DNA from: Amorphoplanes digitatis
GTDB taxonomy: Bacteria > Actinomycetota > Actinomycetes > Mycobacteriales > Micromonosporaceae
Assembly: GCF_014205335.1 (NCBI RefSeq)
Contig: NZ_JACHNH010000001.1
Location: 8,764,001 to 8,828,000 of the forward strand
Length of the DNA: 64,000 nt
Reading direction: 5' to 3'
Position 1 is the stretch's first letter; every line of letters starts with the position of its first letter. A program made the position numbers and the translations under genes. The notes under the pieces were generated by a model. That model saw only the letters and a list, made by a program, of their open reading frames with translations, had not been told where the DNA came from and made no database searches. Below are positions 50,457 to 62,625 of this stretch, one piece after another.

Positions 50457-50628
50457 GCCGCCCTCCAGAGCCGCCCTCCAGAGCCGCCTTTAGGGCCGCC
50501 CTCCAAGGCCACCCCCAAGGCCACCATTAGGGCCGCCCACCAGCGCCGCCCACCAGCGCCACCCACCAGCGCCACCCACCAAGGCCACCCACCAAGGCCA
50601 CCCACCAAGGCCGCCCCTCTAGGGTCGC
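50457..50628. repeat. 13-bp tandem repeat array in a divergent promoter region
   Basis: About thirteen units of 13 bp (GCCACCCACCAAG, GCCGCCCACCAGC, GCCGCCCTCCAGA and variants) fill most of the 222 bp between the AlkZ-like start (50409) and the GNAT start (50632). Some units carry TTTAGGG or ATTAGGG. The last unit supplies the only ribosome-site-like sequence (TAGGG) before the GNAT ATG. Confidence 0.82.
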
Positions 50629-50631
50629 CCG

Positions 50632-51132
50632 ATGACCAGCCTCGAGCGACTCCACGAGCGGCACGCCGCCGCGCTGCTGCGTTTCGAGCGGGAGAACCGG
50701 GCGTTCTTCGCGCGCACTGTGCCGGACCGGGGCGACGACTACTTCGCCGGCTTCGCCGCGCGCCACGCGGACCTGCTCGCGGAGCAGGCCACCGGTCTGA
50801 TCCACCTACACGTCCTGGTCGACGGGCACGGCGCGGTGCTGGGCCGCTTCAACCTCGTCGACGTCGCCGACGGCACCGCCGAGCTGGGCTTCCGGGTGGC
50901 CGAGCACGCGACCGGTCGTGGCGTGGCTACCGACGGCGTTCGCCGGGTCATCGAACTGGCCGCCGACGACTACGGCCTGCACACCCTGGTCGCCCGGGCC
51001 GCGCTGGACAACGCGGGCTCGCTCGGCGTGCTTCGGCGCACCGGCTTCACCGCGGTCGGCGAGGTGCTGCTCGCCGGGCAACCCGGTCTGCGGCATGTCC
51101 GCGCACTTACCCCCACTCGGTCAGGGCTCTGA
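50632..51132 (+). CDS. GNAT-family acetyltransferase (RimJ/RimL-like)
   Basis: 166 residues. The family fold shows LHVLVDGHGAVLGRFNLVDV, the acetyl-CoA loop AEHATGRGVATDGVRRVI and LDNAGSLGVLRRTGFTAVG. RimJ/RimL-like proteins acetylate protein N-termini or small amines. The gene abuts the 13-bp repeat array, so its promoter must lie in or before the repeats. The small gene following starts 10 bp after its stop. Confidence 0.9.
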   Translation: MTSLERLHERHAAALLRFERENRAFFARTVPDRGDDYFAGFAARHADLLAEQATGLIHLHVLVDGHGAVLGRFNLVDVADGTAELGFRVAEHATGRGVATDGVRRVIELAADDYGLHTLVARAALDNAGSLGVLRRTGFTAVGEVLLAGQPGLRHVRALTPTRSGL

Positions 51133-51142
51133 CAATGGCCTG

Positions 51143-51595
51143 ATGGAGCTGCGCCCCGAACTCTGCCCGCCGGCCGTTTCATCCGAGCGCGTCGCGCAGC
51201 TTCGTGCTGCCATCGAGGACATCGCCCAGCTGCTCGAATGCGGCGAACCGGCTGATGCCGCGATCGCCACCTTCAACGCCGACACCGGCCACTCCTACAA
51301 CGCGGAACACTTCCTCACGTACTGGGAATCTCGCGACGTCGAGGATTTCGCACTCGAAGCGGCCCGCCCTTCGCGGCCGAAGGTCCCCGACATCACCCGC
51401 GACGAACTGGTCGAGATCGTTCGCCGGATCCTCGCCGCCGAAGACGCCTCGGACTACTACCTCCTCCTGCTGACGACAAACGTTCCGCACCCCCGGGTAG
51501 GAGACCTGATCTTCCGGCCGCCGCCCGACCTGGTGGACGCACCACCGGAACGCATCGTCGACACAGCCTTGAGTTACCAATCCATCACACTCTGA
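51143..51595 (+). CDS. Small hypothetical protein
   Basis: 150 residues from the ATG at 51143 (MELRPELCPPAV), 10 bp after the GNAT stop. Predicted helical and acidic (IEDIAQLLECGEPADAAIAT; ITRDELVEIVRRILAAEDAS), ending VDTALSYQSITL. It has the look of immunity or stress-associated small proteins, but I do not recognise the family. Probably co-transcribed with the GNAT gene. Confidence 0.72.
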   Translation: MELRPELCPPAVSSERVAQLRAAIEDIAQLLECGEPADAAIATFNADTGHSYNAEHFLTYWESRDVEDFALEAARPSRPKVPDITRDELVEIVRRILAAEDASDYYLLLLTTNVPHPRVGDLIFRPPPDLVDAPPERIVDTALSYQSITL

Positions 51596-51712
51596 CCACG
51601 GCGTCGCCAACTGGCAAGAATTCCTCTGGCATAGCGTCGGATCCGCGGCGAGTTGTTCGTAGAACAGGCGAGAGGCGGCAGATCAAGGCCGCCGTGACAA
51701 GGGAGCCATGAG

Positions 51713-52087
51713 ATGACGCAGTACCTGATTTCGTTCAGTGAAGGCGCGATGGACCACATCCCCAGCGCGGAGATTCCCGACGTAGGCAAGGCCGCGCAGG
51801 CGGTGGCCCAGGAGGCCATGGACGCTGGCGTGTGGGTGTTCGGCGGCGGACTCGAGCGCCAGAGGGCAAGCATCGTGGCCCCGGACGGGATGGTCACCGA
51901 CGGCCCTTACCCGGAGTCCAAGGAGGTCATCGGCGGACTCGCGGTCGTCGACGTGCCCACGCACAAGGAAGCGCTGACCTGGGCCGCCAAGTTCGCCGAA
52001 GCCTGCCGCTGCGTGCAAGAGGTCCGCCAACTCGGCCCCGACCCCGAACTGGACGCAATCCTCCGCGAGGCGGACACCCCACGATGA
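51713..52087 (+). CDS. YCII/DGPF-domain protein
   Basis: 124 residues of the YciI-related family with the DGPF-type motif (MVTDGPYPESKEVIGGLAVV) and the C-terminal ALTWAAKFAEACRC. Such dimeric proteins often sit beside ECF sigma factors, which are absent here. A GGGAG site lies 9 bp before the ATG. The biochemical role of the family is unsettled. Confidence 0.9.
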   Translation: MTQYLISFSEGAMDHIPSAEIPDVGKAAQAVAQEAMDAGVWVFGGGLERQRASIVAPDGMVTDGPYPESKEVIGGLAVVDVPTHKEALTWAAKFAEACRCVQEVRQLGPDPELDAILREADTPR

Positions 52088-52139
52088 CATCCCAGCGACA
52101 CCCGACCGAGAAGGAGTGGCCGGACTGCCCGGTGCGCGC

Positions 52140-52305
52140 TATGGCGGCGTTCTCACCGCCATCCCAGACCACCGCCATAACCCGACCGAGAAAGACCCGC
52201 CATCCCAGACCACCGCCGTGACCCGACCGAGAAAGACCCGCCATCCCAGACCACGGCCGTGACCCGATCGAGGAAAGCCCTCCATCTCAGACCGCAGGCA
52301 TAGAT
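52140..52305. repeat. 41-bp direct repeats
   Basis: CCCGACCGAGAAAGACCCGC recurs at 52181 and 52222 and a degraded copy at 52263, a 41-bp period; a partial fourth copy lies upstream near 52099. The array occupies most of the 241-bp spacer after the YCII gene. No gene is seen in the spacer. Confidence 0.75.
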
Positions 52306-52328
52306 CGCCGATACTCTAGGCTGCCGCG

Positions 52329-52883
52329 ATGGTCGCTCTTGGCGGCGCCAACAGCCTCCCCACCGAACCCCGACCCCGCCGATTCTGGCCGGCGCTCTAC
52401 CTCGCCGCAGGCCTGACGGTTCTCATCCTGGCCGGATCAGCAATCGTCTTCGCCGTCCGCGGTGACAGCACGGACACCAATCGGGGTATCCGTTTCGAGG
52501 CGGAGACAGACAGCGGCACGGCATATTCGATCAGCTGGGCCATCGGATTCGACGAGGACGACACCGACTACCTGAAGGAGTTCAAGACCCACGTCGGAAC
52601 ACCGTGGTCGATGACAGTCCCCGAAACCGCGGACCGGACCGACGAACGGACCACCCTCCTGGTCGTCCCCGACGACGACAACAAGGCGACCTGCCGGATC
52701 TTCGTCGACGGCAAGCTGGCCTACGAAAACACCTCAATCAAGGTAGCCGCCTGCATCGTGGCCGGCTACGTCCTGGCGTTCAAGACCAAATCGCAGAAGA
52801 AGACGATGAAGGTCCGGGTCCGCGCGTACGACAAGCTCGGCAACGTCAAGTACACGACCACCCGCACCTGGACTCGGGCCTGA
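52329..52883 (+). CDS. MmpS-like membrane-anchored protein
   Basis: 184 residues. A membrane anchor (about 18-43, ALYLAAGLTVLILAGSAIVF) precedes an extracellular beta domain. The pattern TAYSISWAIGF...VGTPWSMTVPE...LLVVPDDDNKATCRIFVDGK...AACIVAGY resembles MmpS accessory proteins of mycobacterial MmpL exporters, including the conserved Cys pair. No MmpL gene is adjacent, so the partner is unknown or absent. The similarity is read by eye. Confidence 0.65.
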   Translation: MVALGGANSLPTEPRPRRFWPALYLAAGLTVLILAGSAIVFAVRGDSTDTNRGIRFEAETDSGTAYSISWAIGFDEDDTDYLKEFKTHVGTPWSMTVPETADRTDERTTLLVVPDDDNKATCRIFVDGKLAYENTSIKVAACIVAGYVLAFKTKSQKKTMKVRVRAYDKLGNVKYTTTRTWTRA

Positions 52884-52967
52884 ACAACCCAGCCAGCCGA
52901 GGGCCGGTGGTGACCTGGGCCCGGCGATCTTGGAGCTGCGTTCGGCCTGCTCAGAGGCCATATAAAG

Positions 52968-53040
52968 TGGAGCCCAGGGGACTTGAACCCCTAACCCCCG
53001 CCTTGCAAAGGCGGTGCTCTGCCAGTTGAGCTAGGGCCCC
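52968..53040 (-). tRNA. tRNA-Ala (TGC)
   Basis: 73 nt. The acceptor GGGGCCC pairs with GGGCTCC; the anticodon arm CCGCC-TTTGCAA-GGCGG has TGC at 34-36; the D-arm is TAGCTCAACTGGCAGAGCA and the T-arm contains GGTTCAAGTCC. CCA not encoded. Confidence 0.97.
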
Positions 53041-53052
53041 CGGTGGGTAGTG

Positions 53053-53181
53053 CTAGCGCAGATCAGGCGACGTGGTCGCCTCGTGCCACAGGGCGCGCTC
53101 GTCGCTGGACGCCTTGACCTTCTTGACGATCAGGGCGGCCGCGCCGACAACCGCGGTAAGGATCAGGAGCTTCTTCAGCAT
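53053..53181 (-). CDS. DLW-39 family small membrane protein
   Basis: 42 residues (MLKKLLILTAVVGAAALIVK... ending PDLR), between tRNA-Ile and tRNA-Ala. One short membrane helix, a basic KKVK stretch, then SSDERALWHEAT. The GAGGGG ribosome site lies about 9 bp before the ATG. The family is widespread in actinobacteria next to gyrA and the two tRNAs; its function is unknown. Confidence 0.85.
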   Translation of the reverse strand: MLKKLLILTAVVGAAALIVKKVKASSDERALWHEATTSPDLR

Positions 53182-53221
53182 GTCTGGATCCCCTCAGATC
53201 TGCGGCGGAGGATGTGCGTGG

Positions 53222-53295
53222 TGGGGCTAGCTGGAATCGAACCAGCGACCTCAGAGTTATCAGCTCTGCGCTCTAACCGACTGAGCTATAGCCCC
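53222..53295 (-). tRNA. tRNA-Ile (GAT)
   Basis: 74 nt. The acceptor GGGGCTA pairs with TAGCCCC; the anticodon loop is CTGATAA with GAT at 34-36; the T-arm is CTGGTTCGATTCCAG. CCA not encoded (ACC follows). The promoter probably lies in 53296-53347. Confidence 0.97.
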
Positions 53296-53347
53296 GTGAC
53301 AGCGACACGAAGATTACCGTATCCCGTCTCGGTCCCCCAAATTGGGG

Positions 53348-53376
53348 GCGGCCGCCGTGTCTGGCACGGCGGCCGC
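53348..53376 (-). terminator. Hairpin after the DUF3566 gene
   Basis: Perfect 12-bp arms (gcggccgccgtg 53348-53359; cacggcggccgc 53365-53376) with a 5-nt loop, 18 bp past the stop and followed by a C/T-rich run on the minus strand. Confidence 0.75.
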
Positions 53377-53393
53377 AACCGGGAGTCGCGGGG

Positions 53394-54272
53394 TCAGTCG
53401 CGCTCGGCGAGCGTCAGCTCGATGCCGCCGACCAGGTCCGCGCAGACGTTGTAGATGAAGGCGCCCAGCGTGGCCAGCGCGGTGAAGAGCACCACATTGA
53501 CCGCGCCGATCAGCATCGAGGTGCCGATGACGCCCCAGGCCGTGATGCGGAAGCCGCCGTCGGCCGCGCCGTCGGTGCCGCCGCTCGCGTTCACCAGGCT
53601 CTGGAGGCTGGTGTTGACCTCCTGCCAGACGCCCATGGCGTCCAGCGACAGGTAGAGCACCGACGTGGCGACGACCACGACGATGAACAGGACCACCGAC
53701 ACGGCGAAGGCGAACTTCATCACGGACCAGGGGTCGATCCGCTTGAGGTTCAGCCGGGCGCGGCGCGGGCCGCGGGCCGCGGCCGAGCTGACCGCCGAGC
53801 GGGCAGACCGGACGGCCTCCGACACTCGTGCGGCACCGACTGCCGCCGAGCCGCTCGCGGCCGTGGCGGCGGCGGGCCGCTTGGGGACCTCACCGGCACG
53901 CTGAGGGCCCGCGCCGGGCTTGGCCGACGGTATGACACCCGGGCGCCCGGGCTGTGCCGCCTGGCCCGGCGTGGCAGTCGCGCCACTCGTGCCCTTCGTG
54001 ACGATCGGCACGGAGGCGGAACCCTTCGCCACCGAGGGGCCTGCGGGGCGCTTCGGCTCGGTCTGCGCGTCGCTTTCCGCGGTCGGCTCACCGGGCGGCG
54101 GGGTCATGCCCGGCGCACGGGTGAACTTCGGTTGGGTCGGGGCATCGGCGGGTACCGCCGCCCGCCCGGCGGGCTCGCGGCCGGCCGAGGGGGTGCCGTC
54201 CGTCTTCGACCCCTCTTCGACCGGAGTTGCCGAGGATCCCGGGCCCCCCGACTTCGCCTGTGTCTCCGGCAT
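53394..54272 (-). CDS. DUF3566 membrane protein
   Basis: 292 residues. A long Pro/Ala/Gly-rich cytoplasmic N-terminus (about 1-165) leads into the DUF3566 region: RLNLKRIDPWSVMKFAFAVS, a membrane segment (VVLFIVVVVATSVLYL), then a short outer loop and a second segment near the C-terminus (LIGAVNVVLFTALATLGAFIY). The ATG at 54272 lies 4 bp past the gyrA stop, with AGGA about 8 bp upstream, so it is co-expressed with gyrA. Its role is unknown; the gyrA-DUF3566-tRNA order is standard in actinobacteria. Confidence 0.93.
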   Translation of the reverse strand: MPETQAKSGGPGSSATPVEEGSKTDGTPSAGREPAGRAAVPADAPTQPKFTRAPGMTPPPGEPTAESDAQTEPKRPAGPSVAKGSASVPIVTKGTSGATATPGQAAQPGRPGVIPSAKPGAGPQRAGEVPKRPAAATAASGSAAVGAARVSEAVRSARSAVSSAAARGPRRARLNLKRIDPWSVMKFAFAVSVVLFIVVVVATSVLYLSLDAMGVWQEVNTSLQSLVNASGGTDGAADGGFRITAWGVIGTSMLIGAVNVVLFTALATLGAFIYNVCADLVGGIELTLAERD

Positions 54273-54275
54273 CAA

Positions 54276-56786
<2,511 letters not shown>

Positions 56787-56842
56787 AGTTAACCCTTACT
56801 GACGTTCGAACCCGACAAACGGCGTCGAGCTACGCATTTCGC

Positions 56843-56883
56843 TGTGGATAACGCTGTGGAAAGCGGTGTATCGCTGTGCATAA
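56843..56883 (-). promoter_or_regulatory. Three DnaA-box-like 9-mers between gyrB and gyrA
   Basis: TGTGGATAA (56843-56851, exact DnaA box TTATCCACA on the other strand), TGTGGAAAG (56855-56863, weak) and TGTGCATAA (56875-56883, one mismatch), all in the same orientation within 41 bp and 57-100 bp upstream of the gyrA start. Confidence 0.6.
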
Positions 56884-56889
56884 CCCGAG

Positions 56890-56917
56890 GTGAGCGGCGT
56901 CGCCCGACGCCGCTCAC
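56890..56917 (-). terminator. Hairpin directly after gyrB
   Basis: Perfect 12-bp arms (56890-56901, GTGAGCGGCGTC; 56906-56917, GACGCCGCTCAC) with a 4-nt loop, 5 bp past the gyrB stop. There is no U-run, so it may attenuate or stabilise rather than fully stop transcription. Confidence 0.65.
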
Positions 56918-56922
56918 CAGGG

Positions 56923-58875
<1,953 letters not shown>

Positions 58876-59401
58876 CCTCGGCCACTTTCTCGCACCGTCC
58901 CGTGTCACGGGCCGGACACGGGGTTGGCGGGCAGTCGTCGACGTCCGGCGGGCAGGGCGAACCGCCGGCGACGAGCCGCGGAGTTCAGGCGGACCACCGG
59001 TGGAACCAAGCGCGCCGGTCGCCGCGGTCAGCCCGCGGATCGTGATCGGCTGGAAAAATCGCGTAGCGTGACGTTGTAGCGCCACGAGAGAGACTTTCCC
59101 GGTCGCTGCCGATTCTACTCCGTCCGAGCGAGATATAGAGGGTCCGGCACCCTCTTCCGGGTACCTCAGATTGCCGTAGCGCGACTGAAGGGCGCTCCCA
59201 CGAGTCCCCCTACACGGAATGCGGGCGCCCCGCAACGGCGAACCGTTCGGCGTCGGGCTCCGGCGCGCGGCCGCGAGCAGCCGGGCCACGCGCTGCGACA
59301 CTGCCTGACGGCGGCAGGCGGCAGTGTCGTAACCTCGCCCGCGCGGGCCGCAACACGGCCATGAGGGTCCGCAGCCGGCAGTCGAGGAGAGGTGGGCCCC
59401 C
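58876..59401. other. Spacer upstream of gyrB
   Basis: 526 bp between the divergent starts of gyrB and the small gene at 59402. GC-rich sequence with short inverted repeats (for example CCCGTGTCACGGG near 58899). It must hold the gyrB promoter, but no clear -10/-35 pair stands out and no gene is seen. Confidence 0.5.
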
Positions 59402-59968
59402 ATGGCGCTGGACAAGGGGCTGGACAACGTCGCCGTGCATTGGCCACGGACGAACCGGTTCTACGACCCGGTGGCCCCCGCCGAGTTCGTCGACTTCGGC
59501 GCCGTCGCCGACGCGCCGGACATCGCCGCGCCCACCGGAGCCCTGGCCCTGCACATCGCCAAAACCGGCACCGTACGGGCGACCGCGTACACCGAACTGG
59601 TGGATCTGCTGCTCGGGCTGGAGGGTGTCCTCTACGCCACCGACGCGGCGGCCGAGGACGAGGACCCGGTCATCGACCCGGACGGCTGCGCGTGGATCGC
59701 CGGCGGGCTGGAGCGCTTCGTCGAGGGCCACCAGGAGCACGGCGACCTGGTCACCTTCGACAGCGTGGCGAGCGTGATGCGGGCCGCCGTCGCGGCCGGG
59801 CGCCTGGCCGAGCAGCAGCTGCGGTGGCTGGACCATCGGCTCGCGGCGCTGCGCGACGAATCCGGCAACGCACCGCACTGGAGCTTCGCGCGTACCGAAT
59901 TGGCGATCTTGGGGGGTTTCTACCGGCGCTGCGCCGAGCGCGGCTTCGCGGTCTTCGCCGACTACTGA
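59402..59968 (+). CDS. Conserved-looking hypothetical protein
   Basis: 188 residues, ATG with a GAGGAGAGG site upstream. Mostly helical with acidic and aromatic patches (MALDKGLDNVAVHWPRTNRF; FDSVASVMRAAVAAGRLAEQ; LAILGGFYRRCAERGFAVFA). It is the only rightward gene in the oriC-proximal block, divergent from gyrB and convergent with the DUF721 gene (3 bp apart). No family recognised. Confidence 0.7.
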   Translation: MALDKGLDNVAVHWPRTNRFYDPVAPAEFVDFGAVADAPDIAAPTGALALHIAKTGTVRATAYTELVDLLLGLEGVLYATDAAAEDEDPVIDPDGCAWIAGGLERFVEGHQEHGDLVTFDSVASVMRAAVAAGRLAEQQLRWLDHRLAALRDESGNAPHWSFARTELAILGGFYRRCAERGFAVFADY

Positions 59969-59971
59969 GCC

Positions 59972-60595
59972 TTACCCGTACGTGTCGCGCGGGCCGCGGC
60001 CCTGCACCCGGCGCGGGCCCTTGTTCCATGAGGGCGCCGCCGGGCCGTGGATGTTGAGCTTGGTGACCACGTTGTGGCCGACCTCGGCGGCGATCCGCTT
60101 GAGCAGGTTGCCGGCGAGCAGCCGCAGCTGCGTGGCCCAGGCCGTCGACTCGGCCTCGACGGTCAGCACGCCGGCGTCGAGCTTCATCGGGCGGCTGTGC
60201 TGCGCGACGTCCGGCCCGACGACCTTCTCCCAGGCGCCGAAGACCGTCGCCTCGGCGGCCGGCTTCTGCCAGCCGCGCTGCTTCATGATCCGTTCGAGCA
60301 TCACGCCGAACAACTGCGGGTCGCGGGGATCGGGTCCGGGACCGGAGTAGCCGCGCAGCCGCCGGCCGGACCCCTCGCCGGCCCCGGTGCGGCGGCGCGG
60401 TGCCTGCTGCGCGGCACGGCGCTTGGCAAGGGCCGCATCCAGTACGGCACGAGCAAGCTCGGGGCCGCCCGACGCGGCCGCGTCGGTGGTCTCGGCCGTG
60501 GCCGCGACCGCCGGCGGTGGGGATGGCAAGCCCGCCTTGCGCGCGGGCCCGCCCCTGGCGGCCTTCGGCGACTTCTCCGCGGGTGGCTCAGCCAC
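59972..60595 (-). CDS. DUF721 (DciA-like) protein
   Basis: 207 residues. The N-terminal half is Lys/Ala/Pro-rich and disordered. The C-terminal half is the DUF721 domain (LERIMKQRGWQKPAAEATVF, AWEKVVGPDVAQHSRP, LTVEAESTAWATQLRLLAG). DUF721 includes DciA, the ancestral loader of the replicative helicase, and the gene stands next to recF in actinobacteria. It overlaps recF by 8 bp. A helicase-loading role is inferred from the family. Confidence 0.93.
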   Translation of the reverse strand: MAEPPAEKSPKAARGGPARKAGLPSPPPAVAATAETTDAAASGGPELARAVLDAALAKRRAAQQAPRRRTGAGEGSGRRLRGYSGPGPDPRDPQLFGVMLERIMKQRGWQKPAAEATVFGAWEKVVGPDVAQHSRPMKLDAGVLTVEAESTAWATQLRLLAGNLLKRIAAEVGHNVVTKLNIHGPAAPSWNKGPRRVQGRGPRDTYG

Positions 60596-61715
60596 GGGTC
60601 ACCGTCCCTGCTCCGACGTCGTAGCGTGCCCCTCGCAGGGCCGCGGGCACATCCTCCGGCACGGCGCAGGTGACGAGCAACTGCGTCGCGTCCGAGACCA
60701 GGGTGGCCAGCCGCTCCCGGCGGCCGGAGTCGAGCTCGGCGAAGACGTCGTCGAGCACCAGCACCGGCTCGATGCCGTCGGCCCGCAACAGGTCGTACGC
60801 CGCCAGCCGCAGGGCCAGCGCGAACGACCAGGACTCGCCGTGGCTCGCGTACCCCTTGGCGGGCAGCTCGCCCAGCGTGAGCGAGAGGTCGTCGCGGTGC
60901 GGGCCGACCAGGGTGACCCCGCGCTCGATCTCGTTCTGGCGGCGCTCGGCCAGCGATGCCAGCAGGTCCTGTTCGAGCTGCCGGCGATCGGCGACGAGCG
61001 ACTCGCCGAGCCGCGACGCGTACGCGATCGAGGCCGCCGACCGGCCGGCCGCCACCGCGTCGTAGGCCTTGGTCAGGTGCGGCCCGAGGGCCGCGACCAG
61101 GTCGAGCCGGCCGGCGAGCAGTTCGGCGCCGTGCTGCGCCAGGTGCTGGTCCCAGACCGCGAGCGTCGAAAGATCCTGCCCGCGGGAACCGCCGACCTTG
61201 CGCGTCAGGTACGCCGTGCGGAGCAGGGCGTTGCGCTGTTTGACGACCCGGTCGTAGTCGGCGCGCACACCGGCGAACCGGGGCAGCCGGGCGACGAGCA
61301 GGTCGTCGAGGTAGCGACGGCGCTCGCCGGGATCGCCGCGGACCAGCTCTAGGTCCTCCGGCGCGAACAGCACCATGCGCAGCGCGCCGAGGACCTCGCG
61401 GGAGCGGCGCACCGGTGACCTGTTCAGCCGGGCCCGGTTCGCCCGGCCCGGCACGATCTCCAGCTCGACCAGCAGCTCACGGCCATCGTGGACGATCTCG
61501 CAGCGGATCACCGCCGAGCTCGCGCCGGCCCGGACCAGCGGCGCGTCCGTGGCCACCCGGTGACTATCCAGAGTGGCCACGTAACCGAGCGCCTCGACCA
61601 GGTTGGTCTTGCCCATGCCGTTCTGCCCGACCAGCACGGCGGTGCCGGGATCGAAGTCGACCGCCACCCGCTCGTACGAACGGAAATCGGTCAGTTCGAC
61701 CCGGCGTACGTACAT
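60588..61715 (-). CDS. recF: DNA replication/repair protein RecF
   Basis: SMC-like ATPase that loads RecA at gaps with RecOR. 375 residues from the ATG at 61715 (MYVRRVELTDFRSYERVAVD). Walker A GQNGMGKTNLVEAL, the RecF signature region VRGDPGERRRYLD, and Walker B VLVLDDVFAELDSGRRERL are visible. It starts 1 bp from the gnd stop and overlaps the DUF721 gene, so the block dnaN-gnd-recF-DUF721 is probably one operon. Confidence 0.97.
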   Translation of the reverse strand: MYVRRVELTDFRSYERVAVDFDPGTAVLVGQNGMGKTNLVEALGYVATLDSHRVATDAPLVRAGASSAVIRCEIVHDGRELLVELEIVPGRANRARLNRSPVRRSREVLGALRMVLFAPEDLELVRGDPGERRRYLDDLLVARLPRFAGVRADYDRVVKQRNALLRTAYLTRKVGGSRGQDLSTLAVWDQHLAQHGAELLAGRLDLVAALGPHLTKAYDAVAAGRSAASIAYASRLGESLVADRRQLEQDLLASLAERRQNEIERGVTLVGPHRDDLSLTLGELPAKGYASHGESWSFALALRLAAYDLLRADGIEPVLVLDDVFAELDSGRRERLATLVSDATQLLVTCAVPEDVPAALRGARYDVGAGTVTRG

Positions 61716-61716
61716 C

Positions 61717-62589
61717 TCAGCCGACGACGGCGTGGCCACCGAACTGCTGGCGCAGCGCGGCCACCGCCTTCATGGCGGGAGAGTCGATCTGTCGCGATTC
61801 GAAGCGGGCGAAGAGCGAGGCCGCGATGACGTGCACCGGGACGGCCAGCCGGACCGCCTCGTCGACCGTCCAGCGGCCCTCGCCGGTGTCCTCGGCGTAG
61901 CCCTTCAGCTTGGCCAGCTCCGGGTCGCCGTCCAGGGCGCGGTCGAGCAGGTCCAGCAGCCAGGACTTCACGACGCTGCCCTCACGCCAGCTCTTGATCG
62001 CGCCGGGCACGTTGTCGACGTACTCCGAGGCTTCGAGCAGCTCCCAGCCCTCGGCCAGGGCCTGCATCATGCCGTACTCGATGCCGTTGTGGACCATCTT
62101 GGTGTAGTGGCCCGCACCGACCGGGCCGGCGTGCACGAAGCCGTAGGGCCCGGCCGGCTTGAGCGCCTCGAAGATCGGCATGCAGTGCGCCACGTGCTCG
62201 GCGGCTCCGCCGACCATCAGCGCGTAGCCGTTCTGGTTACCCCAGATGCCGCCGGAGACGCCGCAGTCCAGGTAGCCGATGCCCTTGGGCGCCAGCCGGG
62301 CGGCGCGCGGCTGGTCGTCGGTGAACTTCGAGTTGCCGCCGTCGATGATCATGTCGCCGGGCGAGAGCAGGTCGGCGAGCTGGTCGATCGTGCTCTCGGT
62401 GATCTCGCCCGCGGGGACCATGGTCCAGATCACCCGCGGCGCCGCGAGCTTCCCGACCAGCTCGGCGACGCTGGCGACGTCGGAGACGTCGGGGTTGCGG
62501 TCGTAGCCGACGACCTCGTGCCCGGCGGAACGGATCCGCTCGCGCATGTTGCCGCCCATCCGGCCGAGACCGATGAGGCCGAGCTGCAT
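61717..62589 (-). CDS. gnd: 6-phosphogluconate dehydrogenase (decarboxylating, short type)
   Basis: Pentose phosphate enzyme giving ribulose 5-phosphate, CO2 and NAD(P)H. 290 residues, the short GndA/YqeC type. Rossmann motif GLIGLGRMGGNM, substrate loop DGGNSKFTDDQ, CGVSGGIWGNQNGYALMVGG and catalytic Lys in GAGHYTKMVHNGIEYGMMQ. The acidic residue after the second strand (VGYDRN) suggests NAD preference (inference). Its place between dnaN and recF is conserved in actinobacteria. Confidence 0.95.
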   Translation of the reverse strand: MQLGLIGLGRMGGNMRERIRSAGHEVVGYDRNPDVSDVASVAELVGKLAAPRVIWTMVPAGEITESTIDQLADLLSPGDMIIDGGNSKFTDDQPRAARLAPKGIGYLDCGVSGGIWGNQNGYALMVGGAAEHVAHCMPIFEALKPAGPYGFVHAGPVGAGHYTKMVHNGIEYGMMQALAEGWELLEASEYVDNVPGAIKSWREGSVVKSWLLDLLDRALDGDPELAKLKGYAEDTGEGRWTVDEAVRLAVPVHVIAASLFARFESRQIDSPAMKAVAALRQQFGGHAVVG

Positions 62590-62625
62590 GGTGTCCCCCT
62601 AGGTGTTGGCTCTGTCAGCCCAGTA

